Source: Streptomyces sp. TP-A0874 (GTDB lineage: Bacteria > Actinomycetota > Actinomycetes > Streptomycetales > Streptomycetaceae). Taken from it: a stretch of 64,000 bases of DNA. Below, piece after piece: positions 25,438 through 34,490 of the stretch. A program made the translations under genes and the position numbers. The stretch lies in the NCBI RefSeq assembly GCF_001748085.1, contig NZ_BBZK01000003.1:953735-1017734 (forward strand), written 5' to 3'. Position 1 is the stretch's first letter, and each line of letters opens with the position of its first letter. The notes beneath the pieces were generated by a model that saw only the letters and a program-made list of their open reading frames with translations, did not search any database and had not been told where the DNA came from.

Positions 25438-25495
25438 CCGGCGCGGCTCCGGTATCCCGGCCCCAGCGGGCGGGGTACCGGAGCGGTGCGGCGCC

Positions 25496-26251
25496 TCAGA
25501 AACCCCGACGCATACCGCCGTCGACCGGGATCACCACACCGGTGAGGTAGGAGGCCGCGGGGGAGAGGAAGAAGGCGGCGGCCCGGCCGAACTCCTCCGG
25601 TGCACCGTACCGACCGAGTGGGATCCCGGCGGTGCTGCTCGCCCGGGCCGCCTCCGGATCGCCGCTCATGGCGTCGAGCTCCCGGACCCGGTCGGTGTCG
25701 ATCCGCCCCGGGCTCAGTCCGAGTACCCGGATGCCGCGCGGACCGACTTCGGTGGCGAGGGACTTGGCGAAGCCCGCCAGCCCGGGGCGAAGGCCGTTGG
25801 AGATCGCGAGGTTGGTGATCGGTTCGTGCACCGAGCTGGAGAGGACGAGTCCGACCACGCCGCCCTCGGACAGCTCCTGGACGGCCGCTCGGGCCAGTCG
25901 GACCGCGCCGAGGAAGACCGAGTCGAAAGCGGACCGCCACTGCTCGTCGGAGATGTCGCCGATCAGTCCGGCCGGCGGACCGCCCACGCTGATCAGGAGG
26001 CCGTCGAACCGGCCGAAGTGCTCCCGGGCGGCTGCTATCAGCCGTTCGGGCGTCTCCGGGTCGGCGTTGTCGGCGCCGACACCGACCGCGTTCCCGCCGA
26101 GTCCGGCGGCCGCGGCGGCGGCGTCCTTCTCGTTCCGGCTGGTGATCACCGTCCTGGCACCTTCGGCGACCAACTCGCGGGCGGCGGCCAGGCCCAGCCC
26201 GCGGCCCCCGCCGGTGACGACGTACACACGGTCTTTCAGTCCAAGATCCAT
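25496..26251 (-). CDS. SDR-family protein lacking the canonical YxxxK
   Basis: A 251-residue Rossmann protein with the cofactor motif TGGGRGLGLA and the C-terminal LTGVVIPVDGGM typical of SDRs. At the catalytic site, the canonical Tyr-x-x-x-Lys is replaced: aligned with the FabG of this window, YAASK corresponds to SNGLR (in AISNGLRPGLAGFAKSLA). The upstream Ser triplet LSSSV is kept. Activity as a normal reductase is therefore doubtful, although such SNxLR-type SDRs occur in several bacteria. It starts 4 bases after the GH15 stop and is probably cotranscribed with it. Confidence 0.85.
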   Translation of the reverse strand: MDLGLKDRVYVVTGGGRGLGLAAARELVAEGARTVITSRNEKDAAAAAAGLGGNAVGVGADNADPETPERLIAAAREHFGRFDGLLISVGGPPAGLIGDISDEQWRSAFDSVFLGAVRLARAAVQELSEGGVVGLVLSSSVHEPITNLAISNGLRPGLAGFAKSLATEVGPRGIRVLGLSPGRIDTDRVRELDAMSGDPEAARASSTAGIPLGRYGAPEEFGRAAAFFLSPAASYLTGVVIPVDGGMRRGF

Positions 26252-26255
26252 GCCC

Positions 26256-28040
26256 TCATGGTGAACCATCGGCACCTGAGAGCGCGAGTGCCGAGTTGAC
26301 CAGGCCGACGTGACTGAACGCCTGCGGGTAGTTGCCGAGCTGCCGGCCGGCGAGCGGATCCCACTCCTCGGCGAGCAGCCCGACGTCGTTGCGGATCGCC
26401 AGCAGCCGCTCGAAGAGATCACGGGCCTCGGCGCCGCGCCCGGTGAGGTGGAGGGCGTCGGTGAGCCAGTAGGAACAGGCGAGGAAGGCCCCCTCCTCGC
26501 CCGGCAGCCCGTCCACGGTGCCGTCCTCCGAACTGTAGCGGCGGAGGAACCCGCCGTGGCTGAGCTCCCGGCGGACCGCGTCCACGGTGCCGACCACCCG
26601 TGGATCGCCGGGGGGGAGGAAGCCCACCCGGGGGATGAGGAGGCTGGCGGCGTCAAGTTCGGTGGAGCCGTAGTACTGGGTGAAGGTGTTCCGCTCCGGG
26701 TCGTAGCCCCGCGAGCACACCTCCTTGTGCACTTCGGCGCCCATCGCCCGCCACCGTGTGAGGTCGCCCTCGATCCCGGGGTGCGTCCGCATGGTCTGGA
26801 TGACCCGGTCCGCCGCCACCCAGGCCATGACCTTGGAGTGGACGAAGTGCCGGCGCGGCCCGCGGACCTCCCACAGGCCCTCGTCGGCCTGCCGCCAGTT
26901 CGACTCGAGATGGTTCATGATCGCGGTCTGGATCTGCCAGGCGTGCTCCTCCTGCGGCAGCCCCCGCTCCCGGGAGAGGTAGAGGGAGTCGAGCACCTCG
27001 CCGTAGACGTCCAACTGGAGCTGTTCCACGGCGGCGTTGCCGATCCGGACCGGGGCCGAGGACTCGTAGCCGGTCAGCCACGGGACCTCGTACTCGGTCA
27101 GCCGCCGCTCGCCGGCGATCCCGTACATGATCTGGAGGTCCGCCGGCGAGCCGGCAACGGCCCGCAGCAGCCAGTCCCGCCAGGCCGCGGCTTCCTTGAG
27201 GTAGCCGCTGGAGACCAGCGAGTTGAGGGTGAGCGTGGCGTCCCGCAGCCAGCAGTACCGGTAGTCCCAGTTGCGGACACCGCCGATGTGCTCCGGCAGG
27301 GAGGTGGTGGCCGAGGCGACGATGCCCCCGCTGGGGGCGTAGGTGAGCGCCTTCAGGGTGAGTAGGGAGCGCAGCACCGCGTCCCGCCACGGGCCCTGGT
27401 AGGTGCACTGCGCCGACCACCTCTCCCAGCCTTCGAGGGTCTGCTCCAGGGCCTTGTACGGGTCGATCCGGCGGGGTCGCCGCTCGTGGGACGGGTGCCA
27501 GGTGAGGACGAAGGCCACCCGCTCGCCGGCGGAGACCGTGATGTCGGCGTGGGTCGAGAAGTCCTTGCCGTACGTGGGCACCGAAGGCTCGCTGCGCAGC
27601 CAGACGGAGTCCGGTCCGGCGATGGCGATGTGGTGGTCGTCGGCTCGGCGCATCCAGGGGATGATGTTGCCGTAGTCGAAGCGCAGCCGGATCTCGTTCT
27701 CCACCCGCACCCGGCCGGAGACGCCCTCGACGATCCGCACCAGCTCGGGCGCCCGGTCCCGCTGCGGCATGAAGTCGGTGACCCTGACGCTGCCGTCCGC
27801 GGTTTGCCAGAAGGTGTCCAGCACCATGGTGTCGCCGCGGTAGGACCGGCTGGTGCACTCGCTGCGGCCGGCGGGGGCGATCCGCCACTGACCGTTCTCC
27901 TGGTCGCCCAGCAGTGCGGCGAAGCAGGCCGCGGAGTCGAAGCGGGGCAGGCACAGCCAGTCGATGGAGCCGTCCCGGCAGACGAGCGCGGCGGTCTGCA
28001 GATCGCCGATCAGCGCATAGTCCTCGATGCGTCCCGCCAC
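26256..28040 (-). CDS. Glycoside hydrolase family 15 protein
   Basis: A 594-residue cytoplasmic GH15 enzyme, without signal peptide. The N-terminal beta-sandwich begins IEDYALIGDLQTAALVCRDG, and the (alpha/alpha)6 catalytic barrel carries NWDYRYCWLRDATLTL and the catalytic-Glu block LLAEEWDPLAGRQLGNYPQ. The length and lack of a secretion signal fit the actinobacterial GH15 group that includes mycobacterial trehalases, so trehalose hydrolysis is as likely as glucoamylase activity. GTG 28040 is preceded by AAGGAGG. Confidence 0.9.
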   Translation of the reverse strand: MAGRIEDYALIGDLQTAALVCRDGSIDWLCLPRFDSAACFAALLGDQENGQWRIAPAGRSECTSRSYRGDTMVLDTFWQTADGSVRVTDFMPQRDRAPELVRIVEGVSGRVRVENEIRLRFDYGNIIPWMRRADDHHIAIAGPDSVWLRSEPSVPTYGKDFSTHADITVSAGERVAFVLTWHPSHERRPRRIDPYKALEQTLEGWERWSAQCTYQGPWRDAVLRSLLTLKALTYAPSGGIVASATTSLPEHIGGVRNWDYRYCWLRDATLTLNSLVSSGYLKEAAAWRDWLLRAVAGSPADLQIMYGIAGERRLTEYEVPWLTGYESSAPVRIGNAAVEQLQLDVYGEVLDSLYLSRERGLPQEEHAWQIQTAIMNHLESNWRQADEGLWEVRGPRRHFVHSKVMAWVAADRVIQTMRTHPGIEGDLTRWRAMGAEVHKEVCSRGYDPERNTFTQYYGSTELDAASLLIPRVGFLPPGDPRVVGTVDAVRRELSHGGFLRRYSSEDGTVDGLPGEEGAFLACSYWLTDALHLTGRGAEARDLFERLLAIRNDVGLLAEEWDPLAGRQLGNYPQAFSHVGLVNSALALSGADGSP

Positions 28041-28117
28041 GCTGCCTCCTTCCAGGTCGGAAGCCCGGCTCCCCTGCCGGTAGCCTGCCGGGGGTCGGTG
28101 CGCCCCGCGACTCGGGC

Positions 28118-28927
28118 TCAGGCGGCGACGGCGGGGCGGGTTCCCTCCGTTCGCACCGCGGCCAGCCGGTCCCGGCGCTCTCGGCGGACCAGTACCACCC
28201 AGCCGATCGGTACCCCGGCGGCGAACAGCCACCACTGGACGGCGTAGGCCAGGTGTACGCCCACCCCGTCGTGGTCCGGTTCGGCGACCGTCTCCGGCTG
28301 CCCGTCGCCGGGCGCCGGAGCGGTCCCGGTCAGCTCGATGTAACCGCCGAGCACCTGCCGGCCCAGCCGCTCCGCCTGCTGGCCGCTGTTGATCAGCATG
28401 ACCTGGCGGTCGGGGAGTCCCCGCCGGTCCTTGATGCCGCTGCCGCCGCTGGTCTCGTCGGCCTTCAGCCGGCCGGTGACGGTGACCTCGCCGGTCGGGG
28501 CGGCCGGCACCTCCGGGAAGGCCGTCAGGTCACCACCGGCCGGGATCCAGCCCCGGTTGACCAGGACCACCCGGCCGTCGGTGAGCTCGAGCGGGGTCAG
28601 CACGTAGTAGCCGATGCTGCGGTCGTCGCTGCCGGTGCGCTGGCGGACCACCACCTCGTGCTGCGTGTCGTAGCGTCCGGTCGCCCGGACCGGACGCCAC
28701 ACCTGCGACCCGGGGACCTCGCGGTCCGGTGCGGCGAGTCGCTGCACCGGGACGGCGGGTGCCCGGAGGTTCTCCTCGATCAGCTGGTTCCGAGCGACCC
28801 GCTGCTCATGGCGGTGGAACTGCCAGAAGCCCAGCTCGACCATGACCGGGATGACGGCGAGCGCCACGAGGGTGAGGATCACCCACTGCCGGGACAACAG
28901 GAAGCGGTACACCCCACGACGGTACAT
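28118..28927 (-). CDS. SURF1 family cytochrome oxidase assembly protein
   Basis: A 269-residue membrane protein with one helix at each end (residues about 12-32 and 232-250), the SURF1 topology. Family blocks are LGFWQFHRHEQR, ATGRYD, VLVNRGWIPAG and the C-terminal HLAYAVQWWLFA. SURF1 assists haem a insertion into cytochrome c oxidase. ATG 28927 begins just before the first helix; its ribosome site is weak. Confidence 0.9.
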   Translation of the reverse strand: MYRRGVYRFLLSRQWVILTLVALAVIPVMVELGFWQFHRHEQRVARNQLIEENLRAPAVPVQRLAAPDREVPGSQVWRPVRATGRYDTQHEVVVRQRTGSDDRSIGYYVLTPLELTDGRVVLVNRGWIPAGGDLTAFPEVPAAPTGEVTVTGRLKADETSGGSGIKDRRGLPDRQVMLINSGQQAERLGRQVLGGYIELTGTAPAPGDGQPETVAEPDHDGVGVHLAYAVQWWLFAAGVPIGWVVLVRRERRDRLAAVRTEGTRPAVAA

Positions 28928-28962
28928 CTCGGTCGCGACCTGCCGGGCGGGTGGGGCCCGGC

Positions 28963-29199
28963 TCAGACGTGGTCGACGATGCCCGCCCGCCCCTCGGCGC
29001 GGGCGCAGTGCGCCCCGCAGTAGAAGTGGCCCGCCGCCTCCACCCCCTGGCCGATGATCCGGCACCGGCAGTGCTCGCAGACCGGCGCCATCCGGTGGAT
29101 GGCGCACGAGAAGGAGTCGAAGACGTGCCGCGCGCCGTCCTGGGTCTCCACGTAGAACGCCATGCCGTAGTCGTTACCGCATACCTCGCATCGTGCCAT
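28963..29199 (-). CDS. Small Cys-rich zinc-ribbon protein
   Basis: A 78-residue protein with eight Cys: CEVCGND at the N-terminus, SCAIHR in the middle, CEHCRCR, and YCGAHCAR near the end. The C-terminal CxxCxC...YCxxxC spacing recalls bacterial metallothioneins of the SmtA type; the N-terminal pair looks like a zinc ribbon. It is transcribed toward SURF1 with a 35-base gap. Metal storage or delivery is possible but unproven. Confidence 0.72.
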   Translation of the reverse strand: MARCEVCGNDYGMAFYVETQDGARHVFDSFSCAIHRMAPVCEHCRCRIIGQGVEAAGHFYCGAHCARAEGRAGIVDHV

Positions 29200-29289
29200 G
29201 AGGCGCATGGTGCAGAGCGGGGCGGACCGGGGCAAGGACGGCGGCTGGCGGGTCGGCGACGCTCTACCCGGCTGGCGGAGTCCCCGGGC

Positions 29290-30300
29290 TCACCGGTCCT
29301 GCTGCGGCACGACGTCCCGCAGCAGCTGGGTGAAGGCCGCCTCGTCGATGACAGGGGTCCCGAAGGTGCGCGCCTTGACCGCCTTGGAGGTGGCCGAGTC
29401 CGGATCGTTGGTGACCAGCAGGCTGGTCAGCCGGGACAGGCTGCCGGCGATGTGCAGCCCGGCCTCCGTGGCGCGGTCCTCCAGCAGCTCCCGATCGGTC
29501 GAGGTGTCGCCGGAGATGGCCACCCGCATGCCCTGGACCAGCGGCCCGCCGGGCTCGTAGCGGCCCGGGTTGGGGTACGGGCAGGCAGGACGCTTCCGGC
29601 TCGGGCGCCAGGTGTTCGGACGATGGGAGGCCTGGCGGCCGATGGAGCGGCCACCGCCGGCCGGAGCGCCGTCGGCCCACTCCGTCAGCGGCCGGCAGGC
29701 CAGCAGCGGCAGCCGCAGGCCCGCCTCGGCGGCGAGCCGGAGCGCCGGACGGAACGCCTCGGCCAGTACCCGGGCGTCGTCGAGCGCGTGGTGGGCCCGC
29801 TGCTGCACCACCCCGTAGTGCGCGGCCAGGGTCTCCAGTTTGTGGTTGGGCAGCGGGAGCGCCAGCTCCTTGGAGAGGGCGATGGTGCACAGCCGCTGGC
29901 GGACCGGCACGGTCAACCGGGCCCGGGCGTACTCCCGGGCCAGCATCGACCAGTCGAACATCGCGTTGTGGGCGACCAGGACCCGGTCGGCCAGCCGCTC
30001 CGACAGCTGTTCGGCGATCGCCGGGAAGAGCGGGGAGTCCCGGAGCATGTCACTGGTGAGGCCGTGGATCCAGACCGGTCCCGGATCCCGTTCGGGGTTG
30101 ATCTGGGTGTACCAGTGGTCCTCCACCTCGCCCCGGGCGTCGAGCCGGTAGACCGCCGCCGAGACGATCCGGTCGTCACGCGCCAGTCCGGTGGTCTCCA
30201 CGTCGACGACCGCGTAGCCCTTCGGATACGTGGCGGGCCACGCGTCGGGGGGCGGGGACGGCTGCTCCTCGACGAGGGGGGCGGTGCGGTCTTCGAGCAT
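29290..30300 (-). CDS. DEDDh 3'-5' exonuclease fused to a BRCT domain
   Basis: A 336-residue protein. Residues about 25-190 form a DnaQ-like exonuclease: ExoI VVDVETTG, ExoII VLVAHNAMFDWSML, ExoIII AHHALDDARV. After a basic linker (about 200-245) the C-terminal 90 residues form a BRCT-like module: GMRVAISGDTSTDRELLE, GLHIAGSLSRLTSLLVTND, ending KARTFGTPVIDEAAFTQLL. This fusion is typical of Streptomyces exonuclease-domain proteins and suggests a repair or proofreading role beside, not within, the polymerase holoenzyme. Confidence 0.88.
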   Translation of the reverse strand: MLEDRTAPLVEEQPSPPPDAWPATYPKGYAVVDVETTGLARDDRIVSAAVYRLDARGEVEDHWYTQINPERDPGPVWIHGLTSDMLRDSPLFPAIAEQLSERLADRVLVAHNAMFDWSMLAREYARARLTVPVRQRLCTIALSKELALPLPNHKLETLAAHYGVVQQRAHHALDDARVLAEAFRPALRLAAEAGLRLPLLACRPLTEWADGAPAGGGRSIGRQASHRPNTWRPSRKRPACPYPNPGRYEPGGPLVQGMRVAISGDTSTDRELLEDRATEAGLHIAGSLSRLTSLLVTNDPDSATSKAVKARTFGTPVIDEAAFTQLLRDVVPQQDR

Positions 30301-30576
30301 GGATCACGAGAATACGTGGCCCGGCTGACGGTCCGCCGCCGCCCCTGCCGGGAGAGCGATTTGGGTGGTCTCCGGGGTGGCCGAACCCCGTCGGCCCGGC
30401 GATGGAGCACGGCTGTGGGGACGTCACCTCGCCTGCCCGGCACACCGGTTGGCCCGGGGATCCGGGAGCCCGCACCGCCGGGCCGGCGGAGGGCGGGCCC
30501 GGCGGAACGCCCGCGGCGGCCGGTGCCGGCTCCCCGGGAGCCCGCACCGGCCGCCGCTGACGGCACGGCTCTCAGA

Positions 30577-32124
30577 TCACCGCCGGACGGCGTCCAAGGC
30601 GTCCGCCATCCCGGCCCCGTAGAAGCCGTTGAGGTTCCGGCCGCCCTGGCAGACCGCGTCGATCTTCCCGTCGCCGTCGATGTCGTACGGGTCGGTGCAG
30701 GGCATCGGGTCGGCCCCGAACTTCAGCAGCGCCTTGACAAGGGCCGGCGGAGCCTTCGGGTGGGTGCTCTTGATGAGCGCGGCGACCCCGGCGACGTGCG
30801 GGGAGGCCATCGAGGTGCCGGCCATGTAGCCGTACTCGCCGCCAGGGAGGGTGCCCAGGATCAGACCGCTGGTGGCGGGCTCCTCCGGAGGCTGGAAGGA
30901 GGTGCTGTCACCACCGGGCGCGGCGATGTCGATGACACCGCGACCGTAGTTCGAGAACGAGGACTTCAGCCCCTTGGCGCCGGTGGCGGCCACGGTGACG
31001 ACACCCGGCAGCTGGGTCGGGATGTCCGGGCACACCGACGGGTCGATGTCGCGCCCGCCGGGCACCCCGTCGTTCGGGCTGGACTCGTCGAGGATCGAGT
31101 CGGAGGCGAGGTCGAAGTTGGAGTTGCCGGCCGCGGCGACGTTCACCACGCCCTTGCGCTCGGCGTAGCGGGTGGCCCGGAAGACGGCGTCCCGGAGCGC
31201 CTTCTGGTCCGGGTCGTCCGTGCAGTTGAACATCCACGGGTCGACGTAGTAGCTGTTGTTGGTCACGTCCACGCCGTGCTCGGCCGCCCAGACGAAGCCG
31301 CAGACCACCGCCTCGGTGTAGAAGTAGCCGTCCTCGGTCGAGACCTTGATGCCGGAGACCTTCACCCCGGGGGCGACCCCGGTCATTCCGACGCCGTTCT
31401 TCGCCGCGGCGATCTCGCCCGCCACATGCGTGCCGTGCGGGCTTTCCTGCTCGTTCGGCCGCCAGGCGCCGTCGGTGGTGTCCGGGGTTCCGGCGACGCA
31501 GTTGACCGACGCCCGGCGGTCGAAGTTGGGGGCGAGGTCGGGGTGGGTGTCGTCGACGCCGGTGTCGATGACGCCGACGGTCACCTTCGAGCTGCCGAGC
31601 GACTTCTCGTGCGCCTTGTCCGCCTTGATGGCGGGCAGGTCCCACTGCAGCGGCTGGAGCGGGTCCTCGCCGGCCTTCGCCCGCCGCGACGCCTCCTTCA
31701 CCTCCGCCTCGGTCAGCTGCTGGGGAGCTCCGACGTCGGTGGTGCTCTGGGCCGACAGCGGAGCGTTGCGGGTGGCGCCGGCCGACTGGACCCCTCTGAC
31801 CGAGCGGATCGTCTTGGCGAAGTCGGGATTCGCCGAGTGCACGACGATCACGCCGATCGTGTCGTAGGAGTGGACGACCTCACCGCCGGCCTTGGCGATG
31901 GCCTTCTGGGCGTAACGCGCGGCCACCTTGCCGGGCAGGACGTTGACCACGTAGCTCAGCGACTCGCCGTCGTAGGCGGTCGCCGGCGCGGTGCTGCCCT
32001 GCGCACCGGCGGTGCCCGTGGGCGCCGCGGTGGCCGCGCTCGGCAGGAAGGCCAGGGCGGTGGCCAGGGCCGTGCCCACGGGTATGGCGACTGCGCGACG
32101 GGAGTGGGCGAGGCGCGACGTCAT
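30577..32124 (-). CDS. Secreted S8 subtilisin-like protease (downstream copy)
   Basis: A 515-residue preproprotease. A signal peptide runs from MTSRLAHSRRAVAIP to the AATAAP cleavage region, followed by an I9-type propeptide (about 50-125). The catalytic triad lies in VIDTGVDDTHPDL (Asp), HGTHVAGEIAA (His) and GTSMASPHVAG (Ser), with the oxyanion Asn in AAGNSNFDL. The C-terminus has a loop DIDGDGKIDAVC like a calcium-binding EF-hand loop. It is about 85 bases downstream of a paralogous protease on the same strand. GGAG precedes ATG 32124. Confidence 0.93.
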   Translation of the reverse strand: MTSRLAHSRRAVAIPVGTALATALAFLPSAATAAPTGTAGAQGSTAPATAYDGESLSYVVNVLPGKVAARYAQKAIAKAGGEVVHSYDTIGVIVVHSANPDFAKTIRSVRGVQSAGATRNAPLSAQSTTDVGAPQQLTEAEVKEASRRAKAGEDPLQPLQWDLPAIKADKAHEKSLGSSKVTVGVIDTGVDDTHPDLAPNFDRRASVNCVAGTPDTTDGAWRPNEQESPHGTHVAGEIAAAKNGVGMTGVAPGVKVSGIKVSTEDGYFYTEAVVCGFVWAAEHGVDVTNNSYYVDPWMFNCTDDPDQKALRDAVFRATRYAERKGVVNVAAAGNSNFDLASDSILDESSPNDGVPGGRDIDPSVCPDIPTQLPGVVTVAATGAKGLKSSFSNYGRGVIDIAAPGGDSTSFQPPEEPATSGLILGTLPGGEYGYMAGTSMASPHVAGVAALIKSTHPKAPPALVKALLKFGADPMPCTDPYDIDGDGKIDAVCQGGRNLNGFYGAGMADALDAVRR

Positions 32125-32209
32125 GGGTTTCTCCAGTTCTTCGGGTGGGAGGTGGGAAGCCGCGGGGGACGGGGACCGGCCGGCCGCCCGTCCCGCGCGC
32201 GTCGGGGCG

Positions 32210-33736
32210 TCAGCCGCGGACGGCGTCCAGGGCGTCGACGATGCCGAAGCCGTAGAAGCTGTTGACGTGCTGGGTGCCGGTGCACTCGGCGTCGACCTCA
32301 CCGTCGCCGTCCGGGTCGTACGGCTCGTCAGGGCAGCCCGGGTTGTGGGCCTGTGCCCTGAGGAGCCAGCGCACCTCCTGCGGGCTCGCGTCCGGCCGTA
32401 CGCTCCTGATCAGGGCGGCGACCCCGGCCACGTGCGGTGCGGCCATCGAGGTGCCCTGCAGGTAGGCGTAGTCACCGCCGGGCATCGTGGAGAGGATCCG
32501 GCCGTCCTTCGCAGGCAGCTCGGGAACCTGGCGGGAGTCCCCGCCCGGAGCGGCGACGTCGATCTGGTTCCGGCCGTAGTTGGAGTAGTAGGACTTGAGC
32601 GAGTGCACACCGGTGGCGGCGACGGTGACCGAGCCGGGCAGCAGCGCCGGGACGTTCGGGCAGGCTGTCGGGGCCACGGTGCGTTCGACCGGGGTGGAGT
32701 CGTTGGGGCTGCCGGCGTCGACGATCGAGTCGGAGGCGAGGTCGAAGTTGGAGTTGCCGGCCGAGGAGACGTTCAGCGTGCCCTTGCTCTCGGCGTACTC
32801 CGCGGCCCGGGCGACGGCGTCCCGGATCGCCTTCTGGTCCGGGTGGTCCCCGCAGTTGAACATCCACGGGTCGACGTAGTAGCTGTTGTTCGTTACCTGG
32901 ACCCCGTGGTCCGCGGCGAAGACGAAGGCGCAGACGACGGCCTCGGCGTAGAAGAGGCTGGAGTCCGGCTCGGCCACCTTGATGGACGCGACCTTCACGC
33001 CCGGCGCGACACCGGCCACGCCCACCCCGTTGCGGGCGGCGGCGATCTCTCCGGCGACATGCGTCCCGTGGTAGTCCTGCGGGGTGTACGGGCGCCAGGC
33101 GCCCTTACCTGTGTCGGCCACCCCGCCCACGCAGTTGGCCGACTGCTTCTTCGAGAAGTTCGGGGCGAGGTCGGGGTGGGTGTCGTCGACGCCGGTGTCG
33201 ATGACCGCGACGGTCACCTTCCGGCTGCCCGGGTTGACCTTCGCTGCCCGGTCCGCCCTGATCGCCGCGATGTCCCACTGCAGCGACTCCAGGGGTTCCT
33301 CGCCCCTGGCCTCGGCGGCGGCGCGCAGCGGGGCGGCGGGCTCCGCGAGCCGCTCCGGCTCGCCGACCTCCGTCGTGGCCAGCGGGGTCAGCGGGGCGGT
33401 TCGGGTGGCGCCGGCCGACTGCACCCCCTCGGTGCCGCGGAGGATCCGGCCGAAGTCGGGATCGGCCGAGCGGGCGACGATGACGCCGATCTTCTTGTGG
33501 ACCGTGACGACCGAACCGCCCGCACGGACGACCGCCTTCCTGACCTGGCCGACGGCGCCGCGGTCGGTGGTGTTGACCACGTACGACAGCACTGGGCCGT
33601 CCTGCCCGGCCGCCGTCACCGCCGGAGCCTGCGGGGCGGCCGAGGCGGCGCCGGGCAGGAAGGCGAGGGACGCGGTGAGCGCGAGCCCGACCGATACGCC
33701 GAGCGCGCGCCTGGGTCTGGACCGGAGATGAGCCAT
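32210..33736 (-). CDS. Secreted S8 subtilisin-like protease (upstream copy)
   Basis: A 508-residue paralogue of the adjacent protease. The signal peptide (LALTASLAFLPGAASA), propeptide, triad (VIDTGVDDTHPDL, YHGTHVAGEI, GTSMAAPHVAG) and the unusual tail loop DPDGDGEVDAEC are all shared. Long identical stretches such as VTNNSYYVDPWMFNC indicate a tandem duplication. GGAG precedes ATG 33736, and a TTGATC/TAGTTT promoter lies 64 bases upstream, so both proteases may be transcribed from it. Confidence 0.93.
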   Translation of the reverse strand: MAHLRSRPRRALGVSVGLALTASLAFLPGAASAAPQAPAVTAAGQDGPVLSYVVNTTDRGAVGQVRKAVVRAGGSVVTVHKKIGVIVARSADPDFGRILRGTEGVQSAGATRTAPLTPLATTEVGEPERLAEPAAPLRAAAEARGEEPLESLQWDIAAIRADRAAKVNPGSRKVTVAVIDTGVDDTHPDLAPNFSKKQSANCVGGVADTGKGAWRPYTPQDYHGTHVAGEIAAARNGVGVAGVAPGVKVASIKVAEPDSSLFYAEAVVCAFVFAADHGVQVTNNSYYVDPWMFNCGDHPDQKAIRDAVARAAEYAESKGTLNVSSAGNSNFDLASDSIVDAGSPNDSTPVERTVAPTACPNVPALLPGSVTVAATGVHSLKSYYSNYGRNQIDVAAPGGDSRQVPELPAKDGRILSTMPGGDYAYLQGTSMAAPHVAGVAALIRSVRPDASPQEVRWLLRAQAHNPGCPDEPYDPDGDGEVDAECTGTQHVNSFYGFGIVDALDAVRG

Positions 33737-33800
33737 GGGTCTCCACATCATCTGCAGGACCGTCCGATCGCGGAATGCGCGGACAGGTACATGACGACGG

Positions 33801-33830
33801 AAACTAGCGCCGAACAGTAGATCTGATCAA
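33801..33830 (-). promoter_or_regulatory. Promoter of tandem subtilase genes
   Basis: On the minus strand TTGATC (plus 33825-33830), an 18-base spacer and TAGTTT (plus 33801-33806) form a good vegetative-type promoter, with a leader of about 60 bases. The rest of 33737-34112 is intergenic. Confidence 0.6.
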
Positions 33831-34007
33831 TGTATCCGGACAGAAAGTCGGGATTACGATTCAGCTTGGCCCGGTTGGCCGAAGATGACAGTGCTTCAGC
33901 ATGTTTTCCCGGAGTTGTCCATCTCGGATCCGGGGTATCGAGAGCGGAATCAAGCCCCATTGGGCGTAACCGCCATTCGCTGTGAAACTCCCGGGAACTT
34001 GCCCCTG

Positions 34008-34035
34008 TTGGGCGGGCGGTGCTGAGGCTTAACAT
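34008..34035 (+). promoter_or_regulatory. Promoter candidate for DUF485-actP operon
   Basis: TTGGGC (34008-34013), 16 bases and TAACAT (34030-34035) lie 78 bases before the first start codon. No operator was recognised. Confidence 0.45.
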
Positions 34036-34112
34036 GCCGCATCCGGTGTCGGCGTGATCAACCTCACTCCAACGCCTCGTCATCCCAGCAGCCGCACACC
34101 ACTGGAGACGCT

Positions 34113-34490
34113 GTGGCATCCGCATCACCCCCACCCCAGGACTCACCGGACCGGGCGCCGGAGTCGCCCTCGGAAGCGCCCTCCGGTGCCGACTACCGGG
34201 AGGTGCAGGGGAGCACGGAATTCGCGGAGCTGCGCCGGGCGCACCGCTCCTTCGCGTTCCCGCTCACCGTCGCCTTCATCGCCTGGTACCTGCTCTACGT
34301 ACTGCTGTCGAGCTACGCCGGTGACTTCATGAAGATCAAGGTCGCGGGCAATCTGAACATGGCGTTCGTCCTCGGCCTGGCGCAGTTCGTCACCACGTTC
34401 CTCATCGCCTGGTGGTACTCGCGGCACGCCGAGGCGGAGCTCGACCCCAGGGCCGAGGCCATCAAGACCCGACTGGAGAGCGGCGCATGA
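34113..34490 (+). CDS. DUF485 small membrane protein
   Basis: A 125-residue protein: a hydrophilic Pro/Ser-rich N-terminus of about 45 residues and two transmembrane helices (about 50-72 and 85-105). The core VAFIAWYLLYVLLSSYAGD and FVTTFLIAWWYSRHAEAELDP matches DUF485 (YjcH in E. coli), which accompanies ActP acetate permeases. GTG 34113 follows GGAG. The stop overlaps the actP start (ATGA), so the two are coupled. Confidence 0.9.
   Translation: MASASPPPQDSPDRAPESPSEAPSGADYREVQGSTEFAELRRAHRSFAFPLTVAFIAWYLLYVLLSSYAGDFMKIKVAGNLNMAFVLGLAQFVTTFLIAWWYSRHAEAELDPRAEAIKTRLESGA

Noticed and set aside
28951..32265. 1104-codon plus-strand open frame
   Set aside because: It is antisense to SURF1, the exonuclease and a subtilase, and arises from GC-rich third positions of those genes.
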